This document shows positions 23,811 through 32,155 of a stretch of DNA of 46,621 nt, piece after piece. The position numbers and the translations under genes are program-made. The stretch's first letter is position 1; the number at the start of each line of letters is the position of its first letter. The notes below the pieces were generated by a model. The model saw nothing but the letters and a program-made list of their open reading frames with translations. It ran no database searches and was not told where the DNA came from. This DNA comes from JANRKF01 sp964519595 (GTDB lineage: Bacteria > Pseudomonadota > Alphaproteobacteria > Rickettsiales > SXRF01). The stretch covers positions 1 to 46,621 of the forward strand of contig CAZFJN010000009.1 of NCBI GenBank assembly GCA_964519595.1, read 5' to 3'.

Positions 23811-25643
23811 ATGCGTATCCTAGGAATTTCCGCTTTTTACCACGATAGCGCCGCCGCTTTGCTTGCGGATGGCAAGATTGTTGCCGCCGCGCAGGAAGAG
23901 CGTTTTACGCGGAAAAAACATGATGCACGTTTTCCGTCCAGTGCAATTAGCTATTGTTTAAAGGAAGCAGGAATAACTCTTGCTGATATTGATTATGTCG
24001 CATTTCATGAAAAACCATTTATAAAATTTGAGCGGTTGGTTGAAACCTATCTGGCATGTATGCCGTATGGATTTACCTCTTTCCGCGCGGCAATACCATT
24101 GTGGCTAAAGGAAAAATTATTTCAGAAAAGCTTGCTGCGTGACGAGTTGCGCCGCTTTGATCCGGAGTTTGATCACACACGTAAATTGTTATTTGCCGAG
24201 CATCACCAAAGTCATGCGGCAAGCGCATTTTTCCCTTCTCCATTTGAAGAAGCAGCTGTGCTTACCATGGATGGCGTAGGCGAATGGGCAACTACCAGCG
24301 CTGGAATGGGAAGTGGAAATAAACTAACGCTGCATAAGGAAATCCATTTTCCGCATTCACTCGGCCTGCTTTATTCTGCTTTCACCTACTATCTTGGTTT
24401 TAAAGTCAATTCAGGTGAATATAAGGTTATGGGACTTGCTCCTTATGGCGAGGCAAAATACGCAGGTAAGATTCTCGATCACCTAATAGATCTCAAAGAA
24501 GATGGTAGCTTTCGGTTAGATCAACGTTATTTCAACTACGCCACTGGACTAACCATGACATCGCCAAGATTTGATAAACTGTTTGGCGGATTGCCACGCT
24601 CTGCAGAATCGCCACTGACTCAGCGCGATATGGATCTCGCCGCATCTATTCAGTTAGTCACGGAAGAAATTGTTTTACGCCTTTCCCGGTCATTAGCAAA
24701 GGAAACTGGCGCAAAGAATCTATGCTTAGCCGGTGGCGTTGCGCTTAATTGCGTGGCCAACGGAAAAATATTGCGCGACGGAGCTTTTGAGCGCATTTGG
24801 ATTCAACCGGCGGCAGGTGATGCAGGATGTGCTCTAGGAGCGGCATTAGCTGTGCATTACGGTTTTCTAAACCAACCACGCACGCCACAACCACATGATG
24901 CTATGCACGGCAGCTATCTGGGGCCTGAGTTCACGCAGCCTGAAATTGAAGCGGCACTCAACGAGTGTGGAGCTAATTTTGAAACACTCGATGATGCAAA
25001 ATTGCTGGATACAGTTGTGGATTATTTATCCGGCGGCAATGCCGTCGGCTGGTTTCAGGGAAGGATGGAATTTGGCCCACGCGCACTGGGAAATCGCTCT
25101 ATTCTTGGCGATCCACGCTCATCTGTTATGCAGAAAACTCTCAATTTAAAAGTCAAATTCCGTGAAAGTTTTAGGCCATTTGCACCATCAGTACTAGCAG
25201 AACATGTAGCAGAATGGTTTGAACTGAACGAAGCAAGTCCCTACATGCTGCTGGTTGCTCCGGTTAAATCATCACGCTGTATGCCAATTAGCGAAGAAAA
25301 TAAAAAACTATTCGGCATAGACAAGTTGAACCTTACACGCTCTGAAATTCCTGCCGTAACGCATGTTGATTATTCCGCTCGCGTTCAAACCGTGCATGAG
25401 CAAACAAATCCACGCTATTATCAATTGCTTAAAGCATTCGAGCGGCGCACAGGTTGCCCGATGCTGGTCAATACTAGCTTCAATGTACGCGGAGAGCCTA
25501 TTGTTGCAACCCCGCAAGACGCTTTCCGCTGCTTCATGGGAAGCGGTATCGAGGTGCTGGTAATAGGCAATTGCCTGCTACGCAAAGAGCTTCAGAACAC
25601 CGCGCTAGCAAATGACTATACCAGCGCATTTGAGTTAGATTAG
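23811..25643 (+). CDS. NodU/CmcH-type O-carbamoyltransferase
   Basis: A 610-residue carbamoyltransferase that would use carbamoyl phosphate and ATP to carbamoylate a sugar hydroxyl. The N-terminal Kae1-like domain starts MRILGISAFYHDSAAALL and has metal-binding histidines in EHHQSH (130-135), then MDGVGEW (153-159), GVALNCVANGKI and GDAGCALGAAL. The YrdC-like C-terminal part holds GWFQGRMEFGPRALGNRSIL and FRPFAPSV. Length and motif order match NodU, CmcH and TobZ. It closes the sxtJ-DUF5989 operon and converges on the methyltransferase gene at 25662. The likely acceptor is a sugar of the locally encoded polysaccharide. Confidence 0.95.
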   Translation: MRILGISAFYHDSAAALLADGKIVAAAQEERFTRKKHDARFPSSAISYCLKEAGITLADIDYVAFHEKPFIKFERLVETYLACMPYGFTSFRAAIPLWLKEKLFQKSLLRDELRRFDPEFDHTRKLLFAEHHQSHAASAFFPSPFEEAAVLTMDGVGEWATTSAGMGSGNKLTLHKEIHFPHSLGLLYSAFTYYLGFKVNSGEYKVMGLAPYGEAKYAGKILDHLIDLKEDGSFRLDQRYFNYATGLTMTSPRFDKLFGGLPRSAESPLTQRDMDLAASIQLVTEEIVLRLSRSLAKETGAKNLCLAGGVALNCVANGKILRDGAFERIWIQPAAGDAGCALGAALAVHYGFLNQPRTPQPHDAMHGSYLGPEFTQPEIEAALNECGANFETLDDAKLLDTVVDYLSGGNAVGWFQGRMEFGPRALGNRSILGDPRSSVMQKTLNLKVKFRESFRPFAPSVLAEHVAEWFELNEASPYMLLVAPVKSSRCMPISEENKKLFGIDKLNLTRSEIPAVTHVDYSARVQTVHEQTNPRYYQLLKAFERRTGCPMLVNTSFNVRGEPIVATPQDAFRCFMGSGIEVLVIGNCLLRKELQNTALANDYTSAFELD

Positions 25644-25661
25644 CCACCCATAGAGCATATT

Positions 25662-26309
25662 CTACCTTTGATAAATAAACCATTCATTGAAAGCCTCTCC
25701 ACCTGAACCTTCAAGTAATGGACAAGGCTCTTTTTCTACTGAAATCAATTTAAAGCCAGGAAGGTTATGATCTGTGTGTATCTTCGGTGCAGGAGTGGTG
25801 ACATAATATCCTTCAGGCTCAATAATTTTTGCAAGTTTCTCTATATAAACTTCATATTTTTCTTCAGTCATATGAGCAGAAGAAAAACAGTCGACTACCC
25901 AGTTAAAGGTCACGCCAAAAATATCCAATGCCAAAGAAGAATCATGTGCAACACGTACTTTCTTTTGACTCAATCCATGCAATGGCAACTCGTACCCCAT
26001 TAAAGCCTCGATGCTAGGAAGATACGCTTCTATGCCAAAATAATGTCCTTTTTCAAGATATGCCGCCAGCCATATAGCCAGACGCCCTGATCCACAGCCA
26101 AAATCCAGTACGCGTGCGGTTTTTGGAAGTCCTTTCTTCAGCAAATAATCGGCCTGATAGCGGCCCAATATCCACGGTCTTCCATAGGCTTGGTGATGTT
26201 CTTCTCTCAACAGCGCCGTATCAATTGAAAGCTCATTCCATTCGGTGCTGTCATACAAAACCGTATTTGTAGTTTGTGGTTTCATTCTCCAACCTGAATA
26301 AATGCTCAT
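25662..26309 (-). CDS. Class I SAM-dependent methyltransferase
   Basis: A 215-residue soluble methyltransferase with SAM-binding motif VLDFGCGSGRLAIW (67-80), an acidic residue after the second strand (FGIEAY) and a post-motif DCFSSAHMTEEKY stretch. The upstream AAGG lies nine bases before ATG 26309. It is last in the Wzm-Wzt-sulfotransferase array, 22 bp after the sulfotransferase. In ABC-exported O-polysaccharides, methyl groups on the terminal sugar can set chain length and be read by the Wzt C-terminal domain; this gene is a candidate for such a cap, but that is inference. Confidence 0.82.
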   Translation of the reverse strand: MSIYSGWRMKPQTTNTVLYDSTEWNELSIDTALLREEHHQAYGRPWILGRYQADYLLKKGLPKTARVLDFGCGSGRLAIWLAAYLEKGHYFGIEAYLPSIEALMGYELPLHGLSQKKVRVAHDSSLALDIFGVTFNWVVDCFSSAHMTEEKYEVYIEKLAKIIEPEGYYVTTPAPKIHTDHNLPGFKLISVEKEPCPLLEGSGGEAFNEWFIYQR

Positions 26310-26331
26310 AATTTATAACCTTGTTGGAAAA

Positions 26332-27357
26332 TTAAGATTGATAAGAATGAGATGTGATTTTCTGAGTAATGTTATACATGGAGTAGCATTTGTCCATAAT
26401 GAACTTTCGAACATCAGGTAATACGTGTTCATGGCGATCACTGGCCGGCACAATAACGCCTGCCGGAGCTTGTATAAAGCTGGAATTCGCTTCTATCGGA
26501 ATGTTATTAAATGTTGGAGTATTTTTTCGTGATGTCCTGAGATTTGCAAATTTATATATTTTCTTAAGAAGAAGAAGTGGCGATTGTAACATCTCCTCAA
26601 ATGAGACCAGCAACACCTTGCCAGGACGCTTCTTAAATTGGTACATTGCAGATCCGGTTGATTCCATCCATAAATCAGTCGCCGCTACCACATCACCATA
26701 ACGATCCGGCATATACCTGCTTGCAGATGCGTACCATGAAACAGGATCGCGTATAATGCTGATGAGAAGGCCGTCCTGATAGTCGCGAAAAAACCCCTTT
26801 ATCTCAGCCGCATTGGCTGCCACACGCGCAGCAAACGCCACCCAATAGCGTATTTTATTAGGATCACGGTAGAGTGATTGATAATCCAACCATGCATTAA
26901 AATATGAGGTAATGTACGCATCAAGAATGGAACGCTGGGAATCTTTCCCATATAAAATCAAACATTCTGAGAAAATTTCCTGCTGTAACGATGTGCAGAA
27001 AATGAAGGGCAGCTTGCTTTGCTGCGCCACACCATCCTTGCTATAGCCTTGTATAGAATGTGTACGTGCAGGATGCTCGCAGAGCAAATCAAATAACTCC
27101 TGCGGCGATGATTTAATATCCAATTTTGGCCAGTAATATTTATTTGGCCTGCCAATATGTAGCTCTGAATGGTGAACGTGCAGTTGCGAATGTCCGTCCA
27201 ACAGCTGACTTAATAGCGTTCCGCCACTGCGCTGAACCTGTGAAATTAGTAATAACGGCTGACGAATGGGAACAATAAATGATCTGCGCTGTCCGCGAAT
27301 AATCTGGTTATTATCAAAAACATCTTCAATATTAGGAGGAGGCATCGGAATAAACAT
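26332..27357 (-). CDS. Putative PAPS-dependent sulfotransferase
   Basis: A 341-residue sulfotransferase-like protein. The 5'-phosphosulfate loop is QVQRSGGTLLSQLLDGH (40-56). The 3'-phosphate motif is SIIRDPVSWYASASRYM (200-216), with Arg203 and Ser211 in the expected spacing. It would transfer sulfate from PAPS to a sugar hydroxyl. No signal peptide or membrane helix is seen, so it should act in the cytoplasm before export. Start ATG 27357, with ATG 27345 possible; it begins 4 bp after the wzt stop. No PAPS synthesis genes are present in the window, so the donor would come from elsewhere. Confidence 0.85.
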   Translation of the reverse strand: MFIPMPPPNIEDVFDNNQIIRGQRRSFIVPIRQPLLLISQVQRSGGTLLSQLLDGHSQLHVHHSELHIGRPNKYYWPKLDIKSSPQELFDLLCEHPARTHSIQGYSKDGVAQQSKLPFIFCTSLQQEIFSECLILYGKDSQRSILDAYITSYFNAWLDYQSLYRDPNKIRYWVAFAARVAANAAEIKGFFRDYQDGLLISIIRDPVSWYASASRYMPDRYGDVVAATDLWMESTGSAMYQFKKRPGKVLLVSFEEMLQSPLLLLKKIYKFANLRTSRKNTPTFNNIPIEANSSFIQAPAGVIVPASDRHEHVLPDVRKFIMDKCYSMYNITQKITSHSYQS

Positions 27358-27361
27358 GCGA

Positions 27362-28717
27362 TTATCTTTCTATGCTCCAATTATAATCCTCGACATACGC
27401 ACCATAATAACTAGGAAGGATATGCCCTGTTCCATAATAGTCACCTTCGGTAACGAGCAATTGTAACGCCCCTGGAAACTTGTCTGCTATTTGTCTATTA
27501 AGGTGCAGGCCAATCTGCATGGCATAAATTCCTGGATATAATCGTATTTTATCTACAGTACAAACCAACGCTCCTTCGCGCGGAAGATCGGTTAAATCAG
27601 CGTTGATCGCATAGCTTGGTAACGAGAAAACAATCTCGCGCTTGTCATTTACGAATGAAATACTGATCATTGCATGAACAATTTTTTCAGAAAAATTTTC
27701 ATCGAATACATAAGGAATTTTAATATGAATGCGCTGTCCTGTGCTGACGCGATCAATTGGAACACCTTGCTCATTTAGTATTACAACACAACCAATTTTT
27801 GCATTACCATTCCCCTTCCGAGTGCTTGGATCTTGAATAAGAATAGCTTCGCCGGTGATATTATCAACCTCCACCTCATCTCCTACAGCCTCAGATGGAT
27901 TTTCTGCCAGATAGCGTTGTAGTACAGCCTCACAAGAACCATCGGCAATAAGCCTGCCTTCCTTCAGTAAAATTGCACGGTCACACAATGCCGTCACTCG
28001 CGCAGGGCTATGTGACACAAATAGCAGTGTCATCCCCTCGTCACACAGGCTTAACATAGCATCCATGCATTTTTGTCTGAAAGGCGCATCGCCGACAGCA
28101 AGAACTTCGTCAACCACCAGCACATCCGGTGCGAGGTTAAGGGCTACTGCCATTCCTAGCCTTGCGCGCATACCTTTGGAATAGCGTTTAAGCGGCGTGT
28201 CCATAAAATCAGCGATTTCGGCGAATTGTACGATTGCGTCGTAATGCTTGCGTATTTCGGCTGGGCTGACGCCGAGAATACCGCCATATAAAAATACATT
28301 TTCTTTGCCGCTTAGCTCAGGATTAAACCCTGCGCCAACGCCCATTAACGGCACAATGCGAACATTGGTCGAAACCTTGCCTTCGGTTGGCACCATGATG
28401 CCAACCAGAATTTTAAGCAGCGTACTTTTTCCGGCACCATTACGACCAATAATCGCTACGCGATCACCACGACGCAGCTCAAAATTAATATCACGTAGCG
28501 CCCATAAATAACGCTTGCCGTTTTTATCCTCAAAACGCGGCTGATTACTGGATGAGCTTTTTCGGCGCATCCATTCCAGCGGATTACACACCATCTGTTT
28601 TATCGAGCGCAGCGTAGAAGCAAGACTCACAAACTGACCAAGCTGGAAACGCTTGCTGACATGTTCGGCGCGGATAATAACGAATGGATCTACGGTTTTT
28701 ATGTTCATAGAGGTCAT
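27362..28717 (-). CDS. wzt: Polysaccharide ABC transporter ATP-binding protein (Wzt) with C-terminal domain
   Basis: ATPase subunit of an ABC-2 polysaccharide exporter. The 451 residues contain Walker A GRNGAGKST (91-99), a signature YSKGMRARLG in place of the usual LSGGQ (family-typical), Walker B VLVVDEVLAVGD and a switch histidine in LFVSHS. An extended region of about 60 residues before the Walker A strand is normal for this family. Residues about 285-451 form a Wzt C-terminal domain (beta-sandwich) that in O9a-like systems binds the modified non-reducing end. Its presence argues for export of a capped chain. It starts 6 bp after wzm. Confidence 0.95.
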   Translation of the reverse strand: MTSMNIKTVDPFVIIRAEHVSKRFQLGQFVSLASTLRSIKQMVCNPLEWMRRKSSSSNQPRFEDKNGKRYLWALRDINFELRRGDRVAIIGRNGAGKSTLLKILVGIMVPTEGKVSTNVRIVPLMGVGAGFNPELSGKENVFLYGGILGVSPAEIRKHYDAIVQFAEIADFMDTPLKRYSKGMRARLGMAVALNLAPDVLVVDEVLAVGDAPFRQKCMDAMLSLCDEGMTLLFVSHSPARVTALCDRAILLKEGRLIADGSCEAVLQRYLAENPSEAVGDEVEVDNITGEAILIQDPSTRKGNGNAKIGCVVILNEQGVPIDRVSTGQRIHIKIPYVFDENFSEKIVHAMISISFVNDKREIVFSLPSYAINADLTDLPREGALVCTVDKIRLYPGIYAMQIGLHLNRQIADKFPGALQLLVTEGDYYGTGHILPSYYGAYVEDYNWSIER

Positions 28718-28723
28718 AGACTA

Positions 28724-29548
28724 TTACACCACATCTGCAAACGAACGCTCGAGAGCGTTAAAAAATATAAGTCCGCCAATCAGCATCACACATGTTACAC
28801 CAGCGGCATAGGCAGAATAAATTGGATCAGGCGCAGGAACTCCAAGAATACACCAGCGAAATCCTTCAACGATTGCTGCCATCGGATTAATCTTGATAAT
28901 CCAAGCGAATGACTCAGGAATATTTTGAGCGCCATAGCCAACCGGCGTAAGCAACATCAACAGCTGCATTAAATATGTCGTCATAAACTTCACATCATGC
29001 AGCCACACTGCCGCTGCCGCCAACCAAATCCCTAAAGACAGCCCAACCAGCAGCACCGCAAGAATCATCAGCGGCAACCATACTATATTTTCTGACACCC
29101 CTACCCCAAAAATCAGCATCAATACAGCTAAAATACAAGCTGCGATAACAAAGTCAAACAATGCTACCATTACTGAACTTAAAGGAAATAACAGGCGTGG
29201 ACAGTAGATTTTCTGCACCACACTCTTATTAGTGGTTATGCTTGTCGCGCAGCCAACAACCACATTGGCAAACAAATCCCAGCCAATTAGCGCGGCAAAT
29301 ACATATACCGGATAAGCTATCCCCTCACCTGACAATTGCGCCATTGTGCCAAACAGGAAGGTGAACACTACCATCATCATTAATGGCCTGATAACTGCCC
29401 ATGCGCCGCCCAATGCTGATTGCTTGTAGCGCACTTTAATCTCACGCACCATCAGCATCACAGCCAAATGACGCCTGACCCACAATTCCTTTGGATCAAT
29501 TGATCTCCAGGCAGATGTTGTTGTATTAGCGCTCAGAAAAACCTCCAT
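28724..29548 (-). CDS. wzm: Polysaccharide ABC transporter permease (Wzm)
   Basis: A 274-residue inner-membrane permease of the ABC-2 type (Wzm/KpsM). It has the N-terminal amphipathic segment with REIKVRYKQSALGGAWAVIRPL, followed by six hydrophobic helices. The last cytoplasmic stretch contains INPMAAIVEGFRWCILG, the usual signature before the final helices. With wzt it should move undecaprenyl-linked polysaccharide to the periplasm. It is the first gene of a minus-strand array wzm-wzt-sulfotransferase-methyltransferase. A perfect 15-bp hairpin starts only 21 bp upstream of its ATG, inside any leader transcript. Confidence 0.95.
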   Translation of the reverse strand: MEVFLSANTTTSAWRSIDPKELWVRRHLAVMLMVREIKVRYKQSALGGAWAVIRPLMMMVVFTFLFGTMAQLSGEGIAYPVYVFAALIGWDLFANVVVGCATSITTNKSVVQKIYCPRLLFPLSSVMVALFDFVIAACILAVLMLIFGVGVSENIVWLPLMILAVLLVGLSLGIWLAAAAVWLHDVKFMTTYLMQLLMLLTPVGYGAQNIPESFAWIIKINPMAAIVEGFRWCILGVPAPDPIYSAYAAGVTCVMLIGGLIFFNALERSFADVV

Positions 29549-29568
29549 TTAATACAAACTCATACTGT

Positions 29569-29735
29569 TTCACAATCTATTGCGTAGCAATAGATTGTGA
29601 ATCTCGCCCGCTTCCGCCTTCGCTTCGCTACAGCGAAACAAGACGCGGCGGGAAACCGGTGCTTTCGGCACACGATTCCATACCAATTCTACTTCATAGA
29701 AGTAGAATTGGTATCATAATCTGCCGATTATGAAT
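29569..29735. repeat. Row of stem-loops upstream of wzm
   Basis: Three perfect hairpins stand in a row: TTCACAATCTATTGC / GCAATAGATTGTGAA with loop GTA (29569-29601); ATACCAATTCTACTTC with its complement, loop ATA (29680-29714); and TCATAATC / GATTATGA with a 4-base loop near 29716-29735. Between the first two, a GC-rich block (about 29607-29662) contains CCCGC...GCGGG around TTCGCT/AGCGAA and a GTGC/GCAC stem. No coding potential. They look like independent palindromic repeat units clustered in one spot, and could also insulate wzm from the gene at 29969. Confidence 0.8.
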
Positions 29736-29758
29736 TGCTATGACATATGGCCTTGCTT

Positions 29759-29800
29759 AGAGCCTGTTTACGAGCTTTGAAAAGATTGTAAAGAGGCTCT
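29759..29800. repeat. Short inverted repeat sharing the AGAGCCTGT end of the 21601 element
   Basis: AGAGCCTGTTTAC at 29759-29771 pairs with GTAAAGAGGCTCT at 29788-29800 with one mismatch, leaving a 16-bp loop. The outer nine bases are the same as the ends of the 162-bp element at 21601, and both are followed by a TATAAACTA-like flank. It may be an internally deleted relative. From 29801 to 29968 I see only AT-rich sequence with no clear gene. Confidence 0.55.
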
Positions 29801-29968
29801 TATAAACTATCAAGATGGGAAACAGTAAATAACCTAATATTGTCTGATAAACAATGCAGAATTTTTTGATTAGAATATAGGCAATAAAATTCATATTGAC
29901 TGCCAATTTCTTAAACTGTATTGATTTGGTTAAATAATTATTAACCATTAGCAAAGCGAAGTGAAGAT

Positions 29969-30868
29969 ATGGCAACTATCGACGAAAGATATGTAGATTT
30001 AGCTTTTAATGCAGCGAAGGATTATATTCAAGAGAATCAACTCAATGGCCGGTTGAATGGTAAGAATTCTCAAGAAACTGATGATATAAAACTTTTTCAT
30101 AGTAGAATTAATAATGACGAAACTTATCTACGCGGAATAGTTGCGGAAACTATTGATAAATTGTTACAAACAAGTGGCATCAGAATTAGAATTGTAAAAA
30201 ATTCTACAACTGCAGCCAAGTCTGATAGAAAAAGGAATGTCACTTATCTTGCTGGTGGGCTTGGTTCTAAGGATATATTGAGATATTTAATGCAAGTTTC
30301 TGAAGAAATACCAGAAATAGAGGAATTGAAAAATCTTGACCAAAATTCTGCATTGCTTGATTTTAAACAATTTAAGACAGAATTTAACAAACATAGTGCT
30401 ATTCCTCTTGAGCCGTATGGAAAAATTCGTCCGCTTATGCACGGAATCAACATGGCCTTGCGGCAAATTGCTGAAGAAAATAATGTAGATACAATTCAAG
30501 ATCGTAATTTGATTGCTGTTGAAAAAGAAGAATACGATACAATTAAACGTGATCTCGCAAGAGAGCAAAAAACTGGTGAATTGAATATATTCGCCATCGC
30601 ATTAACGCCAGAACAAGCAATAAAGACTGCGGTGACTTATAATTATAGTCCTGAAGAAGCAGAAAATACCGTGCGGAAATTTTATGAAACATATCGAGAT
30701 TTTTTGAAAGAAAATGCTAAGAATCTTACATTATTCGATGTGAATGGAAATGTGATCTTTAAAAAACGCGATGAAGAAGTTACAATTGATGCAGATGCAC
30801 TAGGTAAATGGCAAAGAAGTTTTGAACCGCATGAAGTTTCTAAAGGGCGTGGCGCTGCTTCTCGCTGA
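29969..30868 (+). CDS. Hypothetical protein, family not recognised
   Basis: A 299-residue soluble protein, rich in Lys, Glu, Asn and Ile, with no signal peptide or membrane helix. I recognise no family. It appears mostly helical: polar helical runs at both ends, a short glycine stretch LAGGLGSKD near 95-103, and the C-terminal half carrying LTPEQAIKTAVTYNYSPEEAENTVRKFYETYRDF. The tail ends in GRGAASR. GAAG precedes the ATG by a few bases. By eye its codons are more AT-rich than those of its neighbours, and hairpins and a deleted palindrome lie on its left, which suits recent acquisition. Its position inside a glycan island does not prove a glycan role. Confidence 0.6.
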   Translation: MATIDERYVDLAFNAAKDYIQENQLNGRLNGKNSQETDDIKLFHSRINNDETYLRGIVAETIDKLLQTSGIRIRIVKNSTTAAKSDRKRNVTYLAGGLGSKDILRYLMQVSEEIPEIEELKNLDQNSALLDFKQFKTEFNKHSAIPLEPYGKIRPLMHGINMALRQIAEENNVDTIQDRNLIAVEKEEYDTIKRDLAREQKTGELNIFAIALTPEQAIKTAVTYNYSPEEAENTVRKFYETYRDFLKENAKNLTLFDVNGNVIFKKRDEEVTIDADALGKWQRSFEPHEVSKGRGAASR

Positions 30869-30898
30869 TAAACCGCCGCATGTTAAATCTGGTTTATT

Positions 30899-30940
30899 GC
30901 ATGGTTTTTGTAACATGGTTTTGTAGCGTGGTTTTTGCGA
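30899..30940. repeat. Three degenerate CATGGTTTTTGTA tandem units
   Basis: Units at 30899-30912, 30913-30925 and 30926-30940 are variants of GCATGGTTTTTGTA with lengths 14, 13 and 15. They lie just past the stop of the hypothetical gene and before the neuB promoter. No terminator hairpin is evident in this 183-bp gap. Confidence 0.6.
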
Positions 30941-30972
30941 CGAACTTCTCCTTTTTCTCGCAAACATATTTC

Positions 30973-31001
30973 TTGACGAGGTCATGATAAAACCATATAG
31001 A
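30973..31001 (+). promoter_or_regulatory. Strong sigma70-like promoter for the neuB operon
   Basis: TTGACG (30973-30978) and TATAGA (30996-31001) are separated by exactly 17 bp, each one or two mismatches from consensus. Transcription would start near 31008, giving a leader of about 44 nt before the NeuB-type gene. It is the best promoter match seen in the window. Confidence 0.7.
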
Positions 31002-31051
31002 TCTTAACCGATTGAAGTATCTGCAACAAGCTTCTGAATAAGGTTAAAAAC

Positions 31052-32146
31052 ATGAATCGTGAACTGGTTATTGACGGTGTAAAGATAAATGACGCAAGTG
31101 ATTGCTATGTTATCGCGGAAATAGGGCAGAACCATCAGGGTGATGTTGAAATCTGCAAAAAATTGTTTGATTCAGCCAAGGCCTGCGGCGCGAATGCGGT
31201 AAAAATCCAGAAGCGCAATAATTTCAAGCTCTACACAAAAGAAATGTTTGATAGTCCTTACAACAGCGAGAATGCCTTTGCAAATAGCTACGGCACACAC
31301 CGCGAGGCGCTTGAATTTAACAAAGAGCAATATCAGGAACTTATCGCCTATGCGAAAAAAATTGGCATAATGTTTTTTGCCACCGCCTGGGATTTCGACA
31401 GCGCCGATTTTCTGGAAGCTCTTGATATGCCGGCTTATAAAATAGCCTCAGCTGATATTATTAATACGCCTTTGCTTAAATATGTAGCAAGCTTCGGCAA
31501 GCCAATTATTATCAGCACCGGCGGCGCGACAATGGAAGATGTGCGGCGCGCTTATAACGCGATTTATCCGATAAACAAACAATTGTCGATTCTGCAATGC
31601 ACGGCTGGTTATCCGCCGGCCTGGGAAGAGTTAAATATCTCTGTTATTAGCACTCTGCGCGAAGAATTTCCGGAAATAGTTATTGGTTTTTCCTCGCATG
31701 ATAACGGCATTGCAATGGCGGTTGCGAGCTATGTTCTCGGTGCGCGCGTTATTGAAAAACATTTTACGCTCAATCGCGCGATGAAAGGAACTGATCACGC
31801 TTTTTCACTGGAACATTCCGGCCTGGAAAAAATGATTCGCGATTTGAAACGTTGCCATATCGCTATGGGCGATGGTGTAAAAAAGCGTTATCCAAGTGAA
31901 GAAAAACCGCTCTTTAAAATGGGAAAAAAGCTGGTTATTGCACATGATTTGCCAGCCGGTCATATTCTTACTGAAAAGGATATCGCCTTTAAATCACCAA
32001 ATGACGGCCTGCCTCCTTATGAAATAGAAAAATTTATCGGCAAGCGCATAAAAACTGCTCTGCGGGAAGATCATACTATCAGCCTCTCTGATGTTGAATC
32101 GTCGGCGGCAGGCAAAATAGCAGAAAAATCCAGCGAAGCGGCATAA
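31052..32146 (+). CDS. neuB: NeuB-type nonulosonic acid synthase (sialic-acid synthase family)
   Basis: Condenses phosphoenolpyruvate with an aldose to give a nine-carbon (or similar) ulosonic acid. The 364 residues have the TIM-barrel signatures CYVIAEIGQNHQGDVE (23-38), NAVKIQK, FFATAWDFDSADFLE, MPAYKIASADI, KPIIISTGGA and GTDHAFSLE. A C-terminal SAF/antifreeze-like domain (about 295-350, LPAGHILTEKDIAFKSPNDG) closes the active site. It could make sialic, legionaminic, pseudaminic or another acid; sequence alone does not decide. First gene of a plus-strand operon behind a strong promoter. No NeuC-like epimerase or aminotransferase gene is nearby. Confidence 0.92.
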   Translation: MNRELVIDGVKINDASDCYVIAEIGQNHQGDVEICKKLFDSAKACGANAVKIQKRNNFKLYTKEMFDSPYNSENAFANSYGTHREALEFNKEQYQELIAYAKKIGIMFFATAWDFDSADFLEALDMPAYKIASADIINTPLLKYVASFGKPIIISTGGATMEDVRRAYNAIYPINKQLSILQCTAGYPPAWEELNISVISTLREEFPEIVIGFSSHDNGIAMAVASYVLGARVIEKHFTLNRAMKGTDHAFSLEHSGLEKMIRDLKRCHIAMGDGVKKRYPSEEKPLFKMGKKLVIAHDLPAGHILTEKDIAFKSPNDGLPPYEIEKFIGKRIKTALREDHTISLSDVESSAAGKIAEKSSEAA

Positions 32147-32155
32147 GGAATTTCC

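Noticed and set aside
29549..29968. Possible tRNA or structured small RNA gene
   Set aside because: The hairpins are simple perfect palindromes and cannot be folded into a cloverleaf; no tRNA consensus boxes were found.
29757..29975. 72-codon minus-strand frame with hydrophobic stretches
   Set aside because: It overlaps the start of the gene at 29969 and a hairpin element. The hydrophobicity comes from AT-rich DNA, and no ribosome site or family match is seen.
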